From: Desulfobacteraceae bacterium | GTDB taxonomy: Bacteria > Desulfobacterota > Desulfobacteria > Desulfobacterales > UBA11574 | Length of the DNA stretch: 33,330 nucleotides | Assembly: GCA_030604635.1 (NCBI GenBank) | Contig: JAUVVL010000005.1 | Span: 1-33,330 of the forward strand | Reading direction: 5' to 3' | In this document: positions 9,661-19,865 of the stretch, piece after piece | Position numbering within the stretch: the first letter of the stretch is position 1 | How the letters are laid out: each line of letters begins with the position of its first letter | Notes under the pieces: generated by a model | Databases searched by the model: none | Seen by the model: only the letters and a program-made list of their open reading frames with translations | Told to the model about the DNA's origin: nothing | Program-made: the position numbers and the translations under genes

Positions 9661-9781
9661 CGGGAGCAACGGAAAACAAAAAATCCTTAACTCTGCGCCC
9701 TTTGCGATGAGACAAAAATATTTTATGCTATAAAAATCTTAAATTTGATTATTAAGCGCTTAATTTGTTTCACGTGAAACA

Positions 9782-11197
9782 TTATTTTCCGATACAGAAT
9801 CGACTGAAAATCTGATCGATTACATCTTCCTTAACGGTAACACCAATAATTTCGCCAAGCGTGTCAATTGCTTCCTGGATATCGATGGCAATCAGCTCAA
9901 AAGGCGTTCCCTTGCGTATTTCTTCCACTGCAGAAACGGAAAGCTGCAAGCTCCGCTCAAGGGCTATCTTATGCCTCAGGTTTGGAATGATCGTATTTCG
10001 AACCTCGAAACGATGCTCACCGATTGTAAGCTTTGCGATTAAATCCTTAAGCTCGTTTAGCCCACTGCCATAAAGCGCTGAAATCTTTATGCTCGGAATT
10101 TTCTTCCAAAAATCGGCAGCTTCAAGTTCAAAGTCATCCTCCACAAGATCTGACTTGTTTACAACAAGTATCATCTGTTTGTCATTAATTGTTTCATATA
10201 TTTTGTAATCTTCCCTGGTTAAGGAATCGCTTGCGTCAACCATGAAAAGAACAAGATCAGAACCGTTAATATATTCCTGCGCCTTTTTTATTCCGATAAC
10301 TTCAACAGGATCATCGGTTTCATGAAGACCCGCAGTGTCGGCAATAATGACTGGAATACCACGAATGTTCAATGTTTCTTCGATCAAATCTCTCGTCGTT
10401 CCAGGAATAGAAGTAACAATAGCACGATCGTCTTGTATCAAGCGATTCATAAGGCTCGACTTTCCGACATTGGGCCTGCCGACCACAACCATTTTAAGAC
10501 CGTCCCTTAAAATATGTGCATTTTCATATTGGTCGACAAGATCTTTTAAATCGGCTATAACATGATTCTCTAACACTTTTATTGCTGTCTCCGTATTAAT
10601 TATTTCCCCAACGTCATCTGGAAAATCTATTACAACCTCTATTTCTGTCAATAAATTAAGCAGTGAATTCCTTATCGACTCAACACTGCTTTTCAATCCA
10701 CCCTTTATCTGGGAGGCGGCAATGTCAAGCGCCTTATCGGTCCTTGAATTTATAATATCGATAACAGCTTCGGCCTGCGTTAAGTCTATACGGCCGTTAA
10801 GATAGGCTCTCTTTGTAAACTCCCCCGGTTCGGCCAATCGGGCACCCTTCTTTATCACCAAATCGAGAATAGAAGCCAGCACAACAGGTCCAGAATGCGT
10901 GTTTATTTCGACAACATCCTCCATGGTATACGTACGGGGGGCCAGCATCACTGAAAGGAGAACCTCATCAAGCACCCGTCCGTTTGCCGGATCCACAACA
11001 TGTCCATAATAAAGTTGATGGGATTTCAAGGAAGAAAAACAAGAAGAATTTGTATCCTTGGGTTTATCTGATGAAGCAGTTGACCTTTGAAAAATTGATG
11101 AAGCAATTGATAAAGCGTCTTTACCGGAAATTTTAATAATCCCGATACCACCATAGCCGGTTGGCGTCGCTATGGCGGCGATAGTGATGTTGTCCAT
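9782..11197 (-). CDS. mnmE: tRNA uridine-5-carboxymethylaminomethyl modification GTPase
   Basis: IAAIATPTGYGGIGIIKISG start, GRPNVGKSSLMN, DTAGLHETDD, NKSD, C-terminal FCIGK. Confidence 0.95.
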   Translation of the reverse strand: MDNITIAAIATPTGYGGIGIIKISGKDALSIASSIFQRSTASSDKPKDTNSSCFSSLKSHQLYYGHVVDPANGRVLDEVLLSVMLAPRTYTMEDVVEINTHSGPVVLASILDLVIKKGARLAEPGEFTKRAYLNGRIDLTQAEAVIDIINSRTDKALDIAASQIKGGLKSSVESIRNSLLNLLTEIEVVIDFPDDVGEIINTETAIKVLENHVIADLKDLVDQYENAHILRDGLKMVVVGRPNVGKSSLMNRLIQDDRAIVTSIPGTTRDLIEETLNIRGIPVIIADTAGLHETDDPVEVIGIKKAQEYINGSDLVLFMVDASDSLTREDYKIYETINDKQMILVVNKSDLVEDDFELEAADFWKKIPSIKISALYGSGLNELKDLIAKLTIGEHRFEVRNTIIPNLRHKIALERSLQLSVSAVEEIRKGTPFELIAIDIQEAIDTLGEIIGVTVKEDVIDQIFSRFCIGK

Positions 11198-11232
11198 TGT
11201 TTTATTTGTTATTAATTAAGAAATGTTCAATA

Positions 11233-12018
11233 TCAGTTAGATCTTCGCTTACGTGATGAATTTTTCCTGGGGAATATGACCAGCTTCCTTAAAAAACCTT
11301 CCCCCATGCTTTGGGTTCTGACCATACTATCATCTTTTAAAGCTATGTGCGCAATTCTTCGGTCGTGAGCATTCAGTTGACCCATTGTAGCAGGTTTTCC
11401 GGTGCGTTTTACTTTTTCTGACAGCCGAACGGCCATTCTTTGCAAGCTTATCTTTCTATTTTCCAGGTATCCTTCAACATCTATCTGGATGCGAACCCAT
11501 TCTTCTCTGTGCTTGTTTACAATTTTCTCAACTAGATATTGAATCGCCTCAAGGGTTTGCCCGCGCTTACCAATGAGGACCGCAGGGTTTCCGCCTTGAA
11601 CATTAAATATAATTCGATCCGAACTCTTCTCAATTGATATTGTTGCATCTGTAGTTATTGAATCGAGTATGCGTTGCAAAGCATTTCGGCCAAGATTCTT
11701 GACATCAGCAGCAAAAGTGTGAATTTCTCCTTCATCATGTATAGCTTCAATATGTGAATCTGCATCTTCCCGTGTTTGTTCATGAAAACTTTCCTTTTGC
11801 TTTTCGGCGACTTGCTCTTCATGAACAACCCCTGAAGTCGGCTCGGATATGGTAACGCGAATTCGAGCTTTCTTTGACCCAACCAGCCCAAAAATGCCTG
11901 TTGATCCATAAGAAATAACATCATGTTTGAGTTTTTCCCTGGGTATATTCAGTTTGTCACAAGCTTTCTTGACAGCCATTTCAACACTTTTATCTTCAAA
12001 TTCCAAACTATGCGACAT
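11233..12018 (-). CDS. jag: Jag/KhpB-type RNA-binding protein (Jag-N, KH, R3H)
   Basis: Position between yidC and mnmE, KH region (GKRGQTLEAIQYLVEKIVNK) and R3H region (NAHDRRIAHIALKDDSMVRTQSMGEG). Confidence 0.9.
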   Translation of the reverse strand: MSHSLEFEDKSVEMAVKKACDKLNIPREKLKHDVISYGSTGIFGLVGSKKARIRVTISEPTSGVVHEEQVAEKQKESFHEQTREDADSHIEAIHDEGEIHTFAADVKNLGRNALQRILDSITTDATISIEKSSDRIIFNVQGGNPAVLIGKRGQTLEAIQYLVEKIVNKHREEWVRIQIDVEGYLENRKISLQRMAVRLSEKVKRTGKPATMGQLNAHDRRIAHIALKDDSMVRTQSMGEGFLRKLVIFPRKNSSRKRRSN

Positions 12019-12033
12019 GTATAACCTCCGTTG

Positions 12034-13719
12034 TTAAGCACTTTTCTTTTGAATATAATACTGTTGGGCGATCGAAATTATATTATTAACAAGCCAGTAT
12101 AAAACAAGTCCGGATGAAAAATTTATAAAAATTACGGTAAAAACAAGCGGCATAAACTTCATCATCCTTGCTTGTGAAGGATCACCCATGGGAGGCGACA
12201 TTTTCTGTTGTAAAAACATTGTCGCCCCCATAATAATTGTCAAAACAGGAATACCGTACGGCGGCTGCATGAAAGGAATGGAAATATCAAAACTAAAAAG
12301 CCGATCAGGAGCAGACAGATCGTTAATCCACAAGAAAAAAGGCGCATGCCTTAGTTCTATGGCTCCGTATAACATCCGGTAAAGGGCAAAGAACACCGGA
12401 ATCTGGACAACCATAGGAAGACATCCGCCCAAGGGATTTACTTTGTATGTTTTATACAATCTCATCACCTCTTCATTCATCTTTTTCTTATCATCCTTAT
12501 ATCTTTCTTTCATCTCCGCCATCAGGGGCTGGAGTTTTTTCATTTCAGCCATCGATTTATAGCTCTTACTTCCAAGCGGCCACAGAATGATCTTGGTAAA
12601 TAAGGTTAAAATTATGACGGCAACACCATAGTTGGGAATAAAATGATCATACAGGAAATTCATTATCCAGACGCATGGTTTGGCTAAAAAATCAAACCAG
12701 CCGAAATTGACGGCTTTGACCAGATCACAATCGAGTTTGCTTAGTCTTTTCAAGCTTTTCGGCCCAAAAAAAATCCGGTATTTAAAAATATGCTGTGTGC
12801 CTGAGTTAATTACGCTGGCCGGCTGCACATACTGGTTTTGCAGTACATTGTTTTCGTTCATATAAAGACGCATGCTGGCTTCTATCGGCTCGTCGGGTAT
12901 AATAGCCGACATGAAATACTGATCCTGGACTGCAATCCATTTCAGTTTTCCTGTATATACATTTTTGTCCTTTATCTTCTTTGTCTTAATCTGCTCAAGC
13001 TCATTATTTATCAGTGCACTCGGTCCTTCAAAACCATACCTGCCCGCCGAACTAGATTTAGTAGATCCGTTCTTTTTTACATGCTCAGTTTGCACTAAGG
13101 TCAGGGTAAGATTGTCCTGAATGGTCTTTTTGGAACCGTTTTTTATTGTAACATTGAGATCGATCACGTAAGTTTCAGGTGAAAACAAAAACTTCTTTTC
13201 AACAACTATCCCCTCAGGAGATGTCCAGGAAAATGAGATCTCCTGTGATTTATCGTCAATGTCTACAGAATCGGACTTTAAATTTGCTGAAAAAACCGCA
13301 TCATCGAGACCGCGAAGGCTATTACCGGCAAAACCCAGCTTAACTGTTCTCGCAGATATGTCCGGAGATATCATTTCAAATAACGGCGAATCGGCATCCA
13401 GACTCTCCCGGTATTCTTTGAGGACAAAACTTTTAAATACAGCTCCTCTTTCTGCAATCTGTGCCTTGTATAATGACGTGTTTACGGTGATTGTTCTGGA
13501 AGGCTGAATCGGTTTTGACGGAATCTCTTTGGACAATGGTAGAGTTGTGGCTATAACCTGTTCTTTTTCTTTTATATATGTCTCTTCGTCTATTTGCTGC
13601 TCTGCTTTCGCGGCCTGCTCGGGCTTCGGAACCTCTTTTTCCCCTGGAAAGAAATAACTCCATAACATAAAGATCACAAAAGAAATCGCTATGGCAATAA
13701 GTAATCGAGTTTGTTCCAT
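12034..13719 (-). CDS. yidC: Membrane protein insertase YidC
   Basis: MEQTRLLIAIAISFVIFMLWSYFF start, periplasmic domain, YidC core (NYGVAVIILTLFTKIILWPL...). ATG at 13719 follows GGAGAGGATA, so it is preferred over 13752. Confidence 0.95.
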   Translation of the reverse strand: MEQTRLLIAIAISFVIFMLWSYFFPGEKEVPKPEQAAKAEQQIDEETYIKEKEQVIATTLPLSKEIPSKPIQPSRTITVNTSLYKAQIAERGAVFKSFVLKEYRESLDADSPLFEMISPDISARTVKLGFAGNSLRGLDDAVFSANLKSDSVDIDDKSQEISFSWTSPEGIVVEKKFLFSPETYVIDLNVTIKNGSKKTIQDNLTLTLVQTEHVKKNGSTKSSSAGRYGFEGPSALINNELEQIKTKKIKDKNVYTGKLKWIAVQDQYFMSAIIPDEPIEASMRLYMNENNVLQNQYVQPASVINSGTQHIFKYRIFFGPKSLKRLSKLDCDLVKAVNFGWFDFLAKPCVWIMNFLYDHFIPNYGVAVIILTLFTKIILWPLGSKSYKSMAEMKKLQPLMAEMKERYKDDKKKMNEEVMRLYKTYKVNPLGGCLPMVVQIPVFFALYRMLYGAIELRHAPFFLWINDLSAPDRLFSFDISIPFMQPPYGIPVLTIIMGATMFLQQKMSPPMGDPSQARMMKFMPLVFTVIFINFSSGLVLYWLVNNIISIAQQYYIQKKSA

Positions 13720-13945
13720 TATCCTCTCCAAATTTGAAGCTTTCGGCAGCAAGACTTCGGTGAGCTCAGCCGAGCCGCTTCAGGGAATCTTCCCTTGTAA
13801 GATATTTTGTTATTTAATATTGATGGTTTTGTAATAATTAATATTATGCATCATTTGAGCTCAGAAGGGCATCATCCTTGTGGTAGTGACAGAAGGCGGG
13901 CGAATACGATCCCAATAGGATCTGCATCCTTTGTGCCAAGTCTAG

Positions 13946-14101
13946 AGACCTTTGCAAAACGCCCCCTTTTGCCTCCCGCCATTGGCGGGATGTCAGGCTC
14001 AAATTTTAATCCTCAAAATACTCAATGTATTCCTATGGTTAAAATTTTCGCCTTCCTTGAACTTGAATCCCGCTTTAGCGGGAAGCATTTTTCAAAGGTC
14101 T
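13946..14101. repeat. MITE-like fold-back element between yidD and yidC
   Basis: Ends AGACCTTTGCAAAACGC / GCATTTTTCAAAGGTCT; nested inner arms GGCTCAAATTTTAATCC / GGTTAAAATTTTCGCC. Confidence 0.7.
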
Positions 14102-14215
14102 TTCTATTCTATCAAAATTGTAAGATTTTGCTCTTTTTGAAACTCTCAACAGGAAAAATGAAGGGCTCTGCAGGCTTAAAGCTTGTTATTTGATTATTCT
14201 TTACTATTTTGCGCT

Positions 14216-14464
14216 TTAAGGAACAGTATCAATTCCTCCTGGATTAAAGGGATGACACCTTAGAATTCTCTTTACTGCAAGGGAAAATCCTTTAGGGAGT
14301 CCATAACGCAAAATAGCCTGATAGGCATATTCGGAACAGGTTGGATAAAAACGACATGCAGGAGCCAAAACAGGAGACAATATGAGTTGATATGCCCTAA
14401 TAAGCAATAAAGGAAGTATCAGATATATTCTTTTAATGATCAATACTCCTGTATATGCTGTCAA
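14216..14464 (-). CDS. yidD: Membrane protein insertion efficiency factor YidD
   Basis: [35 protein letters not shown]...RCHPFNPGG. Start overlaps rnpA; a downstream TTG with CAGGAG is an alternative start. Confidence 0.92.
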   Translation of the reverse strand: MTAYTGVLIIKRIYLILPLLLIRAYQLILSPVLAPACRFYPTCSEYAYQAILRYGLPKGFSLAVKRILRCHPFNPGGIDTVP

Positions 14465-14786
14465 AAATGTCTTGCAGGGATAAAAAAGCCTGTCCAGATG
14501 ATATATCGCTGGCCTTTTTTTTAGCTATGATATTTATATCCCAGTAACCTGTAATAATGTGCCTGTTTAGCCGAAAATATTCACGAATAAACCGTTTAAT
14601 CCTGTTACGTGTTGTTGCGCGCCCAACTTTTCTCGTAACAGTGATGCCAAGGCGTGTTCTTTGAAAGCGACCCGGAGAAAAATTAGCTACAAAGTGTCTA
14701 TTTTGAATTTTCTTGCCGATCTTTGATAATCGAAGAAACTCGGAGCGTTTCCAAATTCTGTCCGCCTTGGTAAAACAAAAGCGCAA
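14433..14786 (-). CDS. rnpA: Ribonuclease P protein component
   Basis: [28 protein letters not shown] signature; position between rpmH and yidD. Confidence 0.93.
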   Translation of the reverse strand: MRFCFTKADRIWKRSEFLRLSKIGKKIQNRHFVANFSPGRFQRTRLGITVTRKVGRATTRNRIKRFIREYFRLNRHIITGYWDINIIAKKKASDISSGQAFLSLQDIFDSIYRSIDH

Positions 14787-14849
14787 AAGGTGTTTGCCCT
14801 CCGTAATCCGCTGTTTTTAAGCTTATATTTTCAATGCAAACAAAACGTT

Positions 14850-14984
14850 TTAAACCGACACCCGGGCTCTGCCTTTAGCTCTTCGCCTGTTAATAATCCT
14901 TCTGCCCTGTTTTGTTGACATTCTTTTTAAAAACCCGTGTTTTCTGGCACGCTTAATTCTGCTTGGCTGAAATGTTCTCTTCAT
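14850..14984 (-). CDS. rpmH: 50S ribosomal protein L34
   Basis: Manual minus-strand translation: [44 protein letters not shown]. Absent from the ORF track. Confidence 0.97.
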   Translation of the reverse strand: MKRTFQPSRIKRARKHGFLKRMSTKQGRRIINRRRAKGRARVSV

Positions 14985-15010
14985 AATTCACAATCCAAAA
15001 TCAGATGTTC

Positions 15011-15081
15011 AGTATTAATTTACCTTTTTGAAAAACTTGTCCAACAATGCGATAATGTTTTCAAAGGGCTAAAATGTTACA
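15011..15081. repeat. Fold-back family 1, short copy C, upstream of rpmH
   Basis: AGTATTAATTTACCTTTTTGAAAAACTTGTCCAACAATGCGATAATGTTTTCAAAGGGCTAAAATGTTACA; the ends form an inverted repeat. Confidence 0.75.
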
Positions 15082-15209
15082 ATATTGAAACAATGTCCTT
15101 CCATGCTTGTTGAACCGACCGAGATATATTAACTTAAACGGATAAAATAAGCACAAGCTTTTCATAAAGTCAAGACTCAAATTTTAAGAATATGGAAAAT
15201 ATTAGGCAA

Positions 15210-15280
15210 CTTCTCAACAAATTGTTTGAGCCCACTGGTGGGCGAGTCTATTATCATTAATCCCCATATCTTATTGAGCA
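15210..15280. repeat. Short dispersed element, copy 2 (partner at 6154-6225)
   Basis: CTTCTCAACAAATTGTTTGAGCCCACTGGTGGGCGAGTCTATTATCAT...TTATTGAG. Confidence 0.7.
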
Positions 15281-15306
15281 GCGACAATCTTAGCTCTTAA
15301 CGGGCT

Positions 15307-16851
15307 TTAATCTTTGAGAATTTCGAAAACATCAAACTCTTCCATATGAAGTTGTGAACTGGAGTATATTACAATCTGTTTGCCGATTATACGTTCGAGT
15401 GAAATGATGATATGATTTTCTTCACCATGGAGAATCTCGGCAATTTCAGGGTTTACCCTCAGCGTAACCTTGCCCCCCATAATATCGTGCGAATCCCGGA
15501 GTATTTCCCGGTATATATTGTAACAGATCGTCTTCCTGGATGTCAAATAACCTTCCCCGTTGCAATAGAAGCACGACTCACATAGCACCCTGGTAAGCGG
15601 CTTTTTGGTCCGCTTGCGGGTCATCTGTATCAAGCCCATCTCCGACATGGGGAGTATATTAGTCTTGCTCCTGTCCTTTTTAAGAGCTTCTTGAAACGCA
15701 TTAAAAACCTTCTCCTGGTTGGACTTTTTTTCCATATCGATAAAATCGATAACAATAATACCGCCGATATCCCGAAGACGGATTTGATAGGCGACCGCCC
15801 TTGCCGCTTCGAGATTTGTCTTCAAAATTGTTTCTTCCAGATTATGTTTTCCGACATAGCTGCCGGTATTAACATCGACTGCCACAAGCGCCTCTGTTTG
15901 CTCAATCACGATATAGCCACCTGATTTCAGCCATACCTTCTTTTTTAAAGCACGGGAAATGTCGCCCTCTAAATTATAGACATCAAAAATCGGCTCCAAG
16001 CCCTCGTAAAGCTCCACCGAACTTTTAAGGCTTGGCATGAATGTGTCGAGAAATGAAAGAATAGATTCATATCCTGAACGTGAATCAATGATCAGCTTTT
16101 CAGCTTCGTGAATCAACAGATCCCGGACAGCACGAAGACTAACGGTAAGTTCCTTATGTAAAAGAGATGGCGCCGAAGCTGACTGGTACTTTTTTTGAAC
16201 ATTTTCCCGCAAATTATTTAGAAAACGCATTTCATATGCGAGTTTTTCTTCCTGGACACCTTCCCCGGCAGTTCTTACAATGTAGCCGAAATCATTTTGG
16301 CGTAAAGATTCAACCATATCCTTCAACCGATTCCGTTCGGTTATATCCTCTATTCGCCTCGAGATTCCGATATGATCAGACGTCGGCATAAGGACTAGAA
16401 AGCGGCCGGGCAGAGATATATTTGTTATTACGCGAGCCCCTTTTGTTCCTAGGGGAGCCTTGGCCACCTGAACCATTATTTCCTGTCCTTCTGTAATCAG
16501 TTCCTCGATCTGCCAATCACGATTAATCGCCGGCGAAGCCGAACCTTCGATATTGACGCCGTGAATAGTATCTTCAACCTCATTACTATACATTAAAAGT
16601 TTTTCAATGTTATTATTATAATTAACGCCAATTAAATCACTTACATAGATAAAAGCGGCCTGATTCAGACCGATATCCACAAAGGCGGCATGCATACCCG
16701 GCAGAACCCGCTGCACCTTTCCCTTGTATATATTTCCCGCTATATCCGAAACATCCCCTCTCTCGATAAGAAGTTCTGCTATGTTTCCATCCTCAAGGAG
16801 GGCCACCCGGGTTTCATGCTCGGCGACATTTATAACTATCTGTTTATGCAC
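15307..16851 (-). CDS. rng: Ribonuclease G / E family
   Basis: S1-like N-terminus (GNIYKGKVQRVLPGMHAAFVDIG), DVNTGSYVG, GGIIVIDFIDM, CxxC-type CESCFYCNGEGYL. Confidence 0.93.
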   Translation of the reverse strand: MHKQIVINVAEHETRVALLEDGNIAELLIERGDVSDIAGNIYKGKVQRVLPGMHAAFVDIGLNQAAFIYVSDLIGVNYNNNIEKLLMYSNEVEDTIHGVNIEGSASPAINRDWQIEELITEGQEIMVQVAKAPLGTKGARVITNISLPGRFLVLMPTSDHIGISRRIEDITERNRLKDMVESLRQNDFGYIVRTAGEGVQEEKLAYEMRFLNNLRENVQKKYQSASAPSLLHKELTVSLRAVRDLLIHEAEKLIIDSRSGYESILSFLDTFMPSLKSSVELYEGLEPIFDVYNLEGDISRALKKKVWLKSGGYIVIEQTEALVAVDVNTGSYVGKHNLEETILKTNLEAARAVAYQIRLRDIGGIIVIDFIDMEKKSNQEKVFNAFQEALKKDRSKTNILPMSEMGLIQMTRKRTKKPLTRVLCESCFYCNGEGYLTSRKTICYNIYREILRDSHDIMGGKVTLRVNPEIAEILHGEENHIIISLERIIGKQIVIYSSSQLHMEEFDVFEILKD

Positions 16852-16908
16852 AGCTTATAAGCTCCCGATTCGCAAAAGACTTTTTCCGAATTCGTTATAC
16901 TGTCTTAA

Positions 16909-17186
16909 TTTAGCTTTTTGAAAAACTTGTCCCAAAAGCATTCAGGTGATCCGGTTTTAAAGTGGGTCGCTGTTTGAGTGTATTAGAGAGCGTTAGGAAA
17001 GAACAGCAAAATAGCAAATTTTACCTGTGAGTTAAATAATATGCGCATTTAATCGGCTTTTATATACAGGTTAGCACCTGTTCTTTCTTTACGCTCACTT
17101 ATTCACGAGTTTTATCCGCCTTCGGCGTGGTTGACACGGTTTAAAACCGGATTACCTGAATGCGATAATGTTTTTAAAGAGCTAAA
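16909..17186. mobile_element. 278-bp MITE-like fold-back element (family 1, full copy B)
   Basis: Outer arms TTTAGCTTTTTGAAAAAC...GCATTCAGGTGATCCGGTTTTAAA versus TTTAAAACCGGATTACCTGAATGC...TTTTTAAAGAGCTAAA; inner arms GAGCGTTAGGAAAGAACAG / CTGTTCTTTCTTTACGCTC. Confidence 0.75.
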
Positions 17187-17225
17187 TGTTACGTTATACT
17201 TACATTAGAAACTCTCATCTCAAAA

Positions 17226-19727
17226 CTATAACTTGACAACCTTTGCCTGTTTTATTTCTTCTTCTTTGAGACTGAAAATTTTATCAATAACTTCAAAGGG
17301 CCTCACAGTTTTACCGGGTTCTGACTTCAGCGTCATCTTCAATCTGTCGGGTGCCGGCAACTCTATGTTTATAACCATCTCTTTTAAATCTATCCTTTTA
17401 ATTTTCCCTTTTCGCCGGGTGCGGGAAAAGATAAATTCGGGACTCTTTGCAAAACATTTTAATTCCTTTTCATCAAAAAAACCATCCCTTTTTGTGACCA
17501 TATAGGTCGCTGACGTCGTCGCTTTACGTGCAGACTTTGCCGGGACAAGCTGACAGTCAAAGACACGAAGACCCTCTGGAAGATGTTCATTGAACCGGTC
17601 TATTATGAACTGCGGTTTAACATTGCCGGCCACCAATATATAAAAACATTCATTCAGACTTTCCATGCCTATGGGAAGTGGGTCTTCAAAAGAGATCCTC
17701 GGCTTTGGATGAAAACCTTCTGAAAATTGAACGGTTATTCCGGCGCGCCGAATGGCTCGTAAAAATATTTTAACCAGTTCAAGATGTCCGAAATACTTTG
17801 CATGGCTCTGCTTTGAATAGGAGATCTTGAGTTTTTTATAAAACGTTTTTTTAAAATCATCTTGCGATAAAGGTTTTTCCGTCTCTTCTTTACAGGTCTC
17901 AAATACCTTTGGTTCAATAAAATCAAAGTCACACACACCGCAGACGCTACAATCACCGCTTCGACAATCGGCTGTAAGTTCTCCCTTTGAGGCCTTTTGC
18001 CATTCGTTTATTAAGAAATTCCTTGTTACCCTGGTATCGATATGATCCCAGGGAAGCGGCTCTGCTAAATCCCTTACACGGGTTGTATAAAAATCGATAT
18101 CCACACCTTCATCGCAAAAAGCCTCTTGCCATAATTTATATTGAAACTTGTCGCTCCAGCCGTCAAATTTACAGCCTTTATTGTATGCAGCCAGCAGTAA
18201 ACGGCTGAGACGCCTGTCACCCCGTGCCCAAAGCCCTTCAAGCATGCTGACTTCAGGACCCTGCCATTTAAAATGAATCCCGGACATTTTTAGGCTTTTT
18301 TGCAACCAGCGTATTTTTTGTTTTGATTCAGCCAGAGTAATCTGAGGAGACCATTGAAATGGCGTATGGGGTTTTGGAATAAAAGTTGCCACACTGACAT
18401 TTATCTTGGCTATGCGCCCATTTGGCCTTTTGATCCCCCGCAGTGTTTTTACTAGATCTACAATCGCCTGGAGATCCTCATCGGTTTCAGTTGGAAGACC
18501 AATCATAAAATAGAGTTTTATCACCCGCCAGCCCAGGCTGAATGCATCTTTAACCGTATCTGCAATCTCTTTTTCCGTAATATTTTTATTAATAACATCC
18601 CGCAGCCGCTGGCTGCCGGCTTCCGGCGCTATGGTAAAACCTGTTTTTCTGACCCTTTTGACAAGGTTCATAAGTTCCGGTGTTAATGTGCCGGCCCGTA
18701 AAGAAGGAAAGGAAACCGCTATATGACCCGACTCACACCGGGCCATCAGGCGCTCCATGAGCGGGACGATACATCCATAATCCCCCGTACTCAGAGATAA
18801 AAGCGATATATCCTCGTAACCGGTTGAAGCAATAGAAGCGTCAGACAGGGCAATCAATGTTTCCGGAGATCGTTCACGAACCGGACGATATATCACCCCG
18901 GCCTGGCAGAAGCGGCATCCTCTGGTGCACCCCCTCGACACTTCAAGACTAAGACGATCATGCACGGGCTTGCCATAATGAATAATAGGCGCTTCAGGGA
19001 AAAATGCCCTGTCAAGATCATCCACAACAGCTCTTTTAACTGTCTGATAATGCGAATATTCGGGATCAATAGTCTGGAAACCGGCTCCGCCAAATTTTGG
19101 GTTAAAAAACATGGGGATATATACACCTTCAATGTCAGACCACATTTTCAAAAGTGTTTCCTTGTCGCTTATATCACTCGTCTTCCATTTAAGCCATATA
19201 CGTGACATCTCCATGATCACATTTTCCCCGTCCCCGACAACCATCGCGTCAAAAAAGTCGGCAACGGGTTCAGGATTACATGTACAGGGACCGCCTGCAA
19301 TGACAAGCGGAAAAGAACCGTCTCTTTGTCGAGCAAAAAAAGGAATGTTTGCCAGATCAAGCATGGTAAGCATATTGGTATAGTTAAGCTCATAAAGTAG
19401 ACTGAAACCGATGATATCAAAGCGATCAAGCGGTTTTTGAGATTCCAGGGACACAAGGGGGATGTCATACGTCCTGAGATAGGCTTCCAAATCAACCGCG
19501 GGGGCAAAAACCCTTTCGGCAGCGATCTCATCATGGCTGTTTAAGATATGATAAAGTATCTGAAGACCTAAATGTGATGTGCCGATTTCATATAGATCCG
19601 GAAAGGCAAGGGCAAAACAGAGTTTAACCTTATCGTGATCCTTTTTGATGGTGTTTATTTCCGAGCCTAAATATCGGCTGGGTTGCTCTACCAGCGGTAA
19701 GATGTCTTGAATGGATGTTATGCTCAT
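17226..19727 (-). CDS. TIGR03960-type radical SAM protein fused to a DUF2344 (TIGR03936) domain
   Basis: SRGCTRGCRFCQAGVIYRPVRER radical SAM motif and C-terminal KISYSKQSHAKYFGHLELVKIFLRAIRRA. Start at MSITSIQD (19727) preferred; the longer N-terminus runs through repeats. Confidence 0.9.
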   Translation of the reverse strand: MSITSIQDILPLVEQPSRYLGSEINTIKKDHDKVKLCFALAFPDLYEIGTSHLGLQILYHILNSHDEIAAERVFAPAVDLEAYLRTYDIPLVSLESQKPLDRFDIIGFSLLYELNYTNMLTMLDLANIPFFARQRDGSFPLVIAGGPCTCNPEPVADFFDAMVVGDGENVIMEMSRIWLKWKTSDISDKETLLKMWSDIEGVYIPMFFNPKFGGAGFQTIDPEYSHYQTVKRAVVDDLDRAFFPEAPIIHYGKPVHDRLSLEVSRGCTRGCRFCQAGVIYRPVRERSPETLIALSDASIASTGYEDISLLSLSTGDYGCIVPLMERLMARCESGHIAVSFPSLRAGTLTPELMNLVKRVRKTGFTIAPEAGSQRLRDVINKNITEKEIADTVKDAFSLGWRVIKLYFMIGLPTETDEDLQAIVDLVKTLRGIKRPNGRIAKINVSVATFIPKPHTPFQWSPQITLAESKQKIRWLQKSLKMSGIHFKWQGPEVSMLEGLWARGDRRLSRLLLAAYNKGCKFDGWSDKFQYKLWQEAFCDEGVDIDFYTTRVRDLAEPLPWDHIDTRVTRNFLINEWQKASKGELTADCRSGDCSVCGVCDFDFIEPKVFETCKEETEKPLSQDDFKKTFYKKLKISYSKQSHAKYFGHLELVKIFLRAIRRAGITVQFSEGFHPKPRISFEDPLPIGMESLNECFYILVAGNVKPQFIIDRFNEHLPEGLRVFDCQLVPAKSARKATTSATYMVTKRDGFFDEKELKCFAKSPEFIFSRTRRKGKIKRIDLKEMVINIELPAPDRLKMTLKSEPGKTVRPFEVIDKIFSLKEEEIKQAKVVKL

Positions 19728-19777
19728 GATATAGAGATATATAAGGAACCGATCAATGTCCCTGTATGGAAGTGAAG

Positions 19778-19824
19778 CCCCCCGCCCTAAAGGGCGGGGG
19801 TTCTGCCTAACGGCAGTGCTTCGC
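19778..19824. repeat. REP-like double-hairpin unit, copy 1
   Basis: CCCCCCGCCCTAAAGGGCGGGGG + TTCTGCCTAACGGCAGTGCTTCGC. Confidence 0.75.
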
Positions 19825-19865
19825 AGCCCGGGTAAGGATTTTTTCAATTTCATATAGCTCCCCTC

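Noticed and set aside
13807-14193. 128-aa plus-strand ORF between yidC and yidD
   Set aside because: Runs through the 156-bp fold-back element; almost certainly non-coding.
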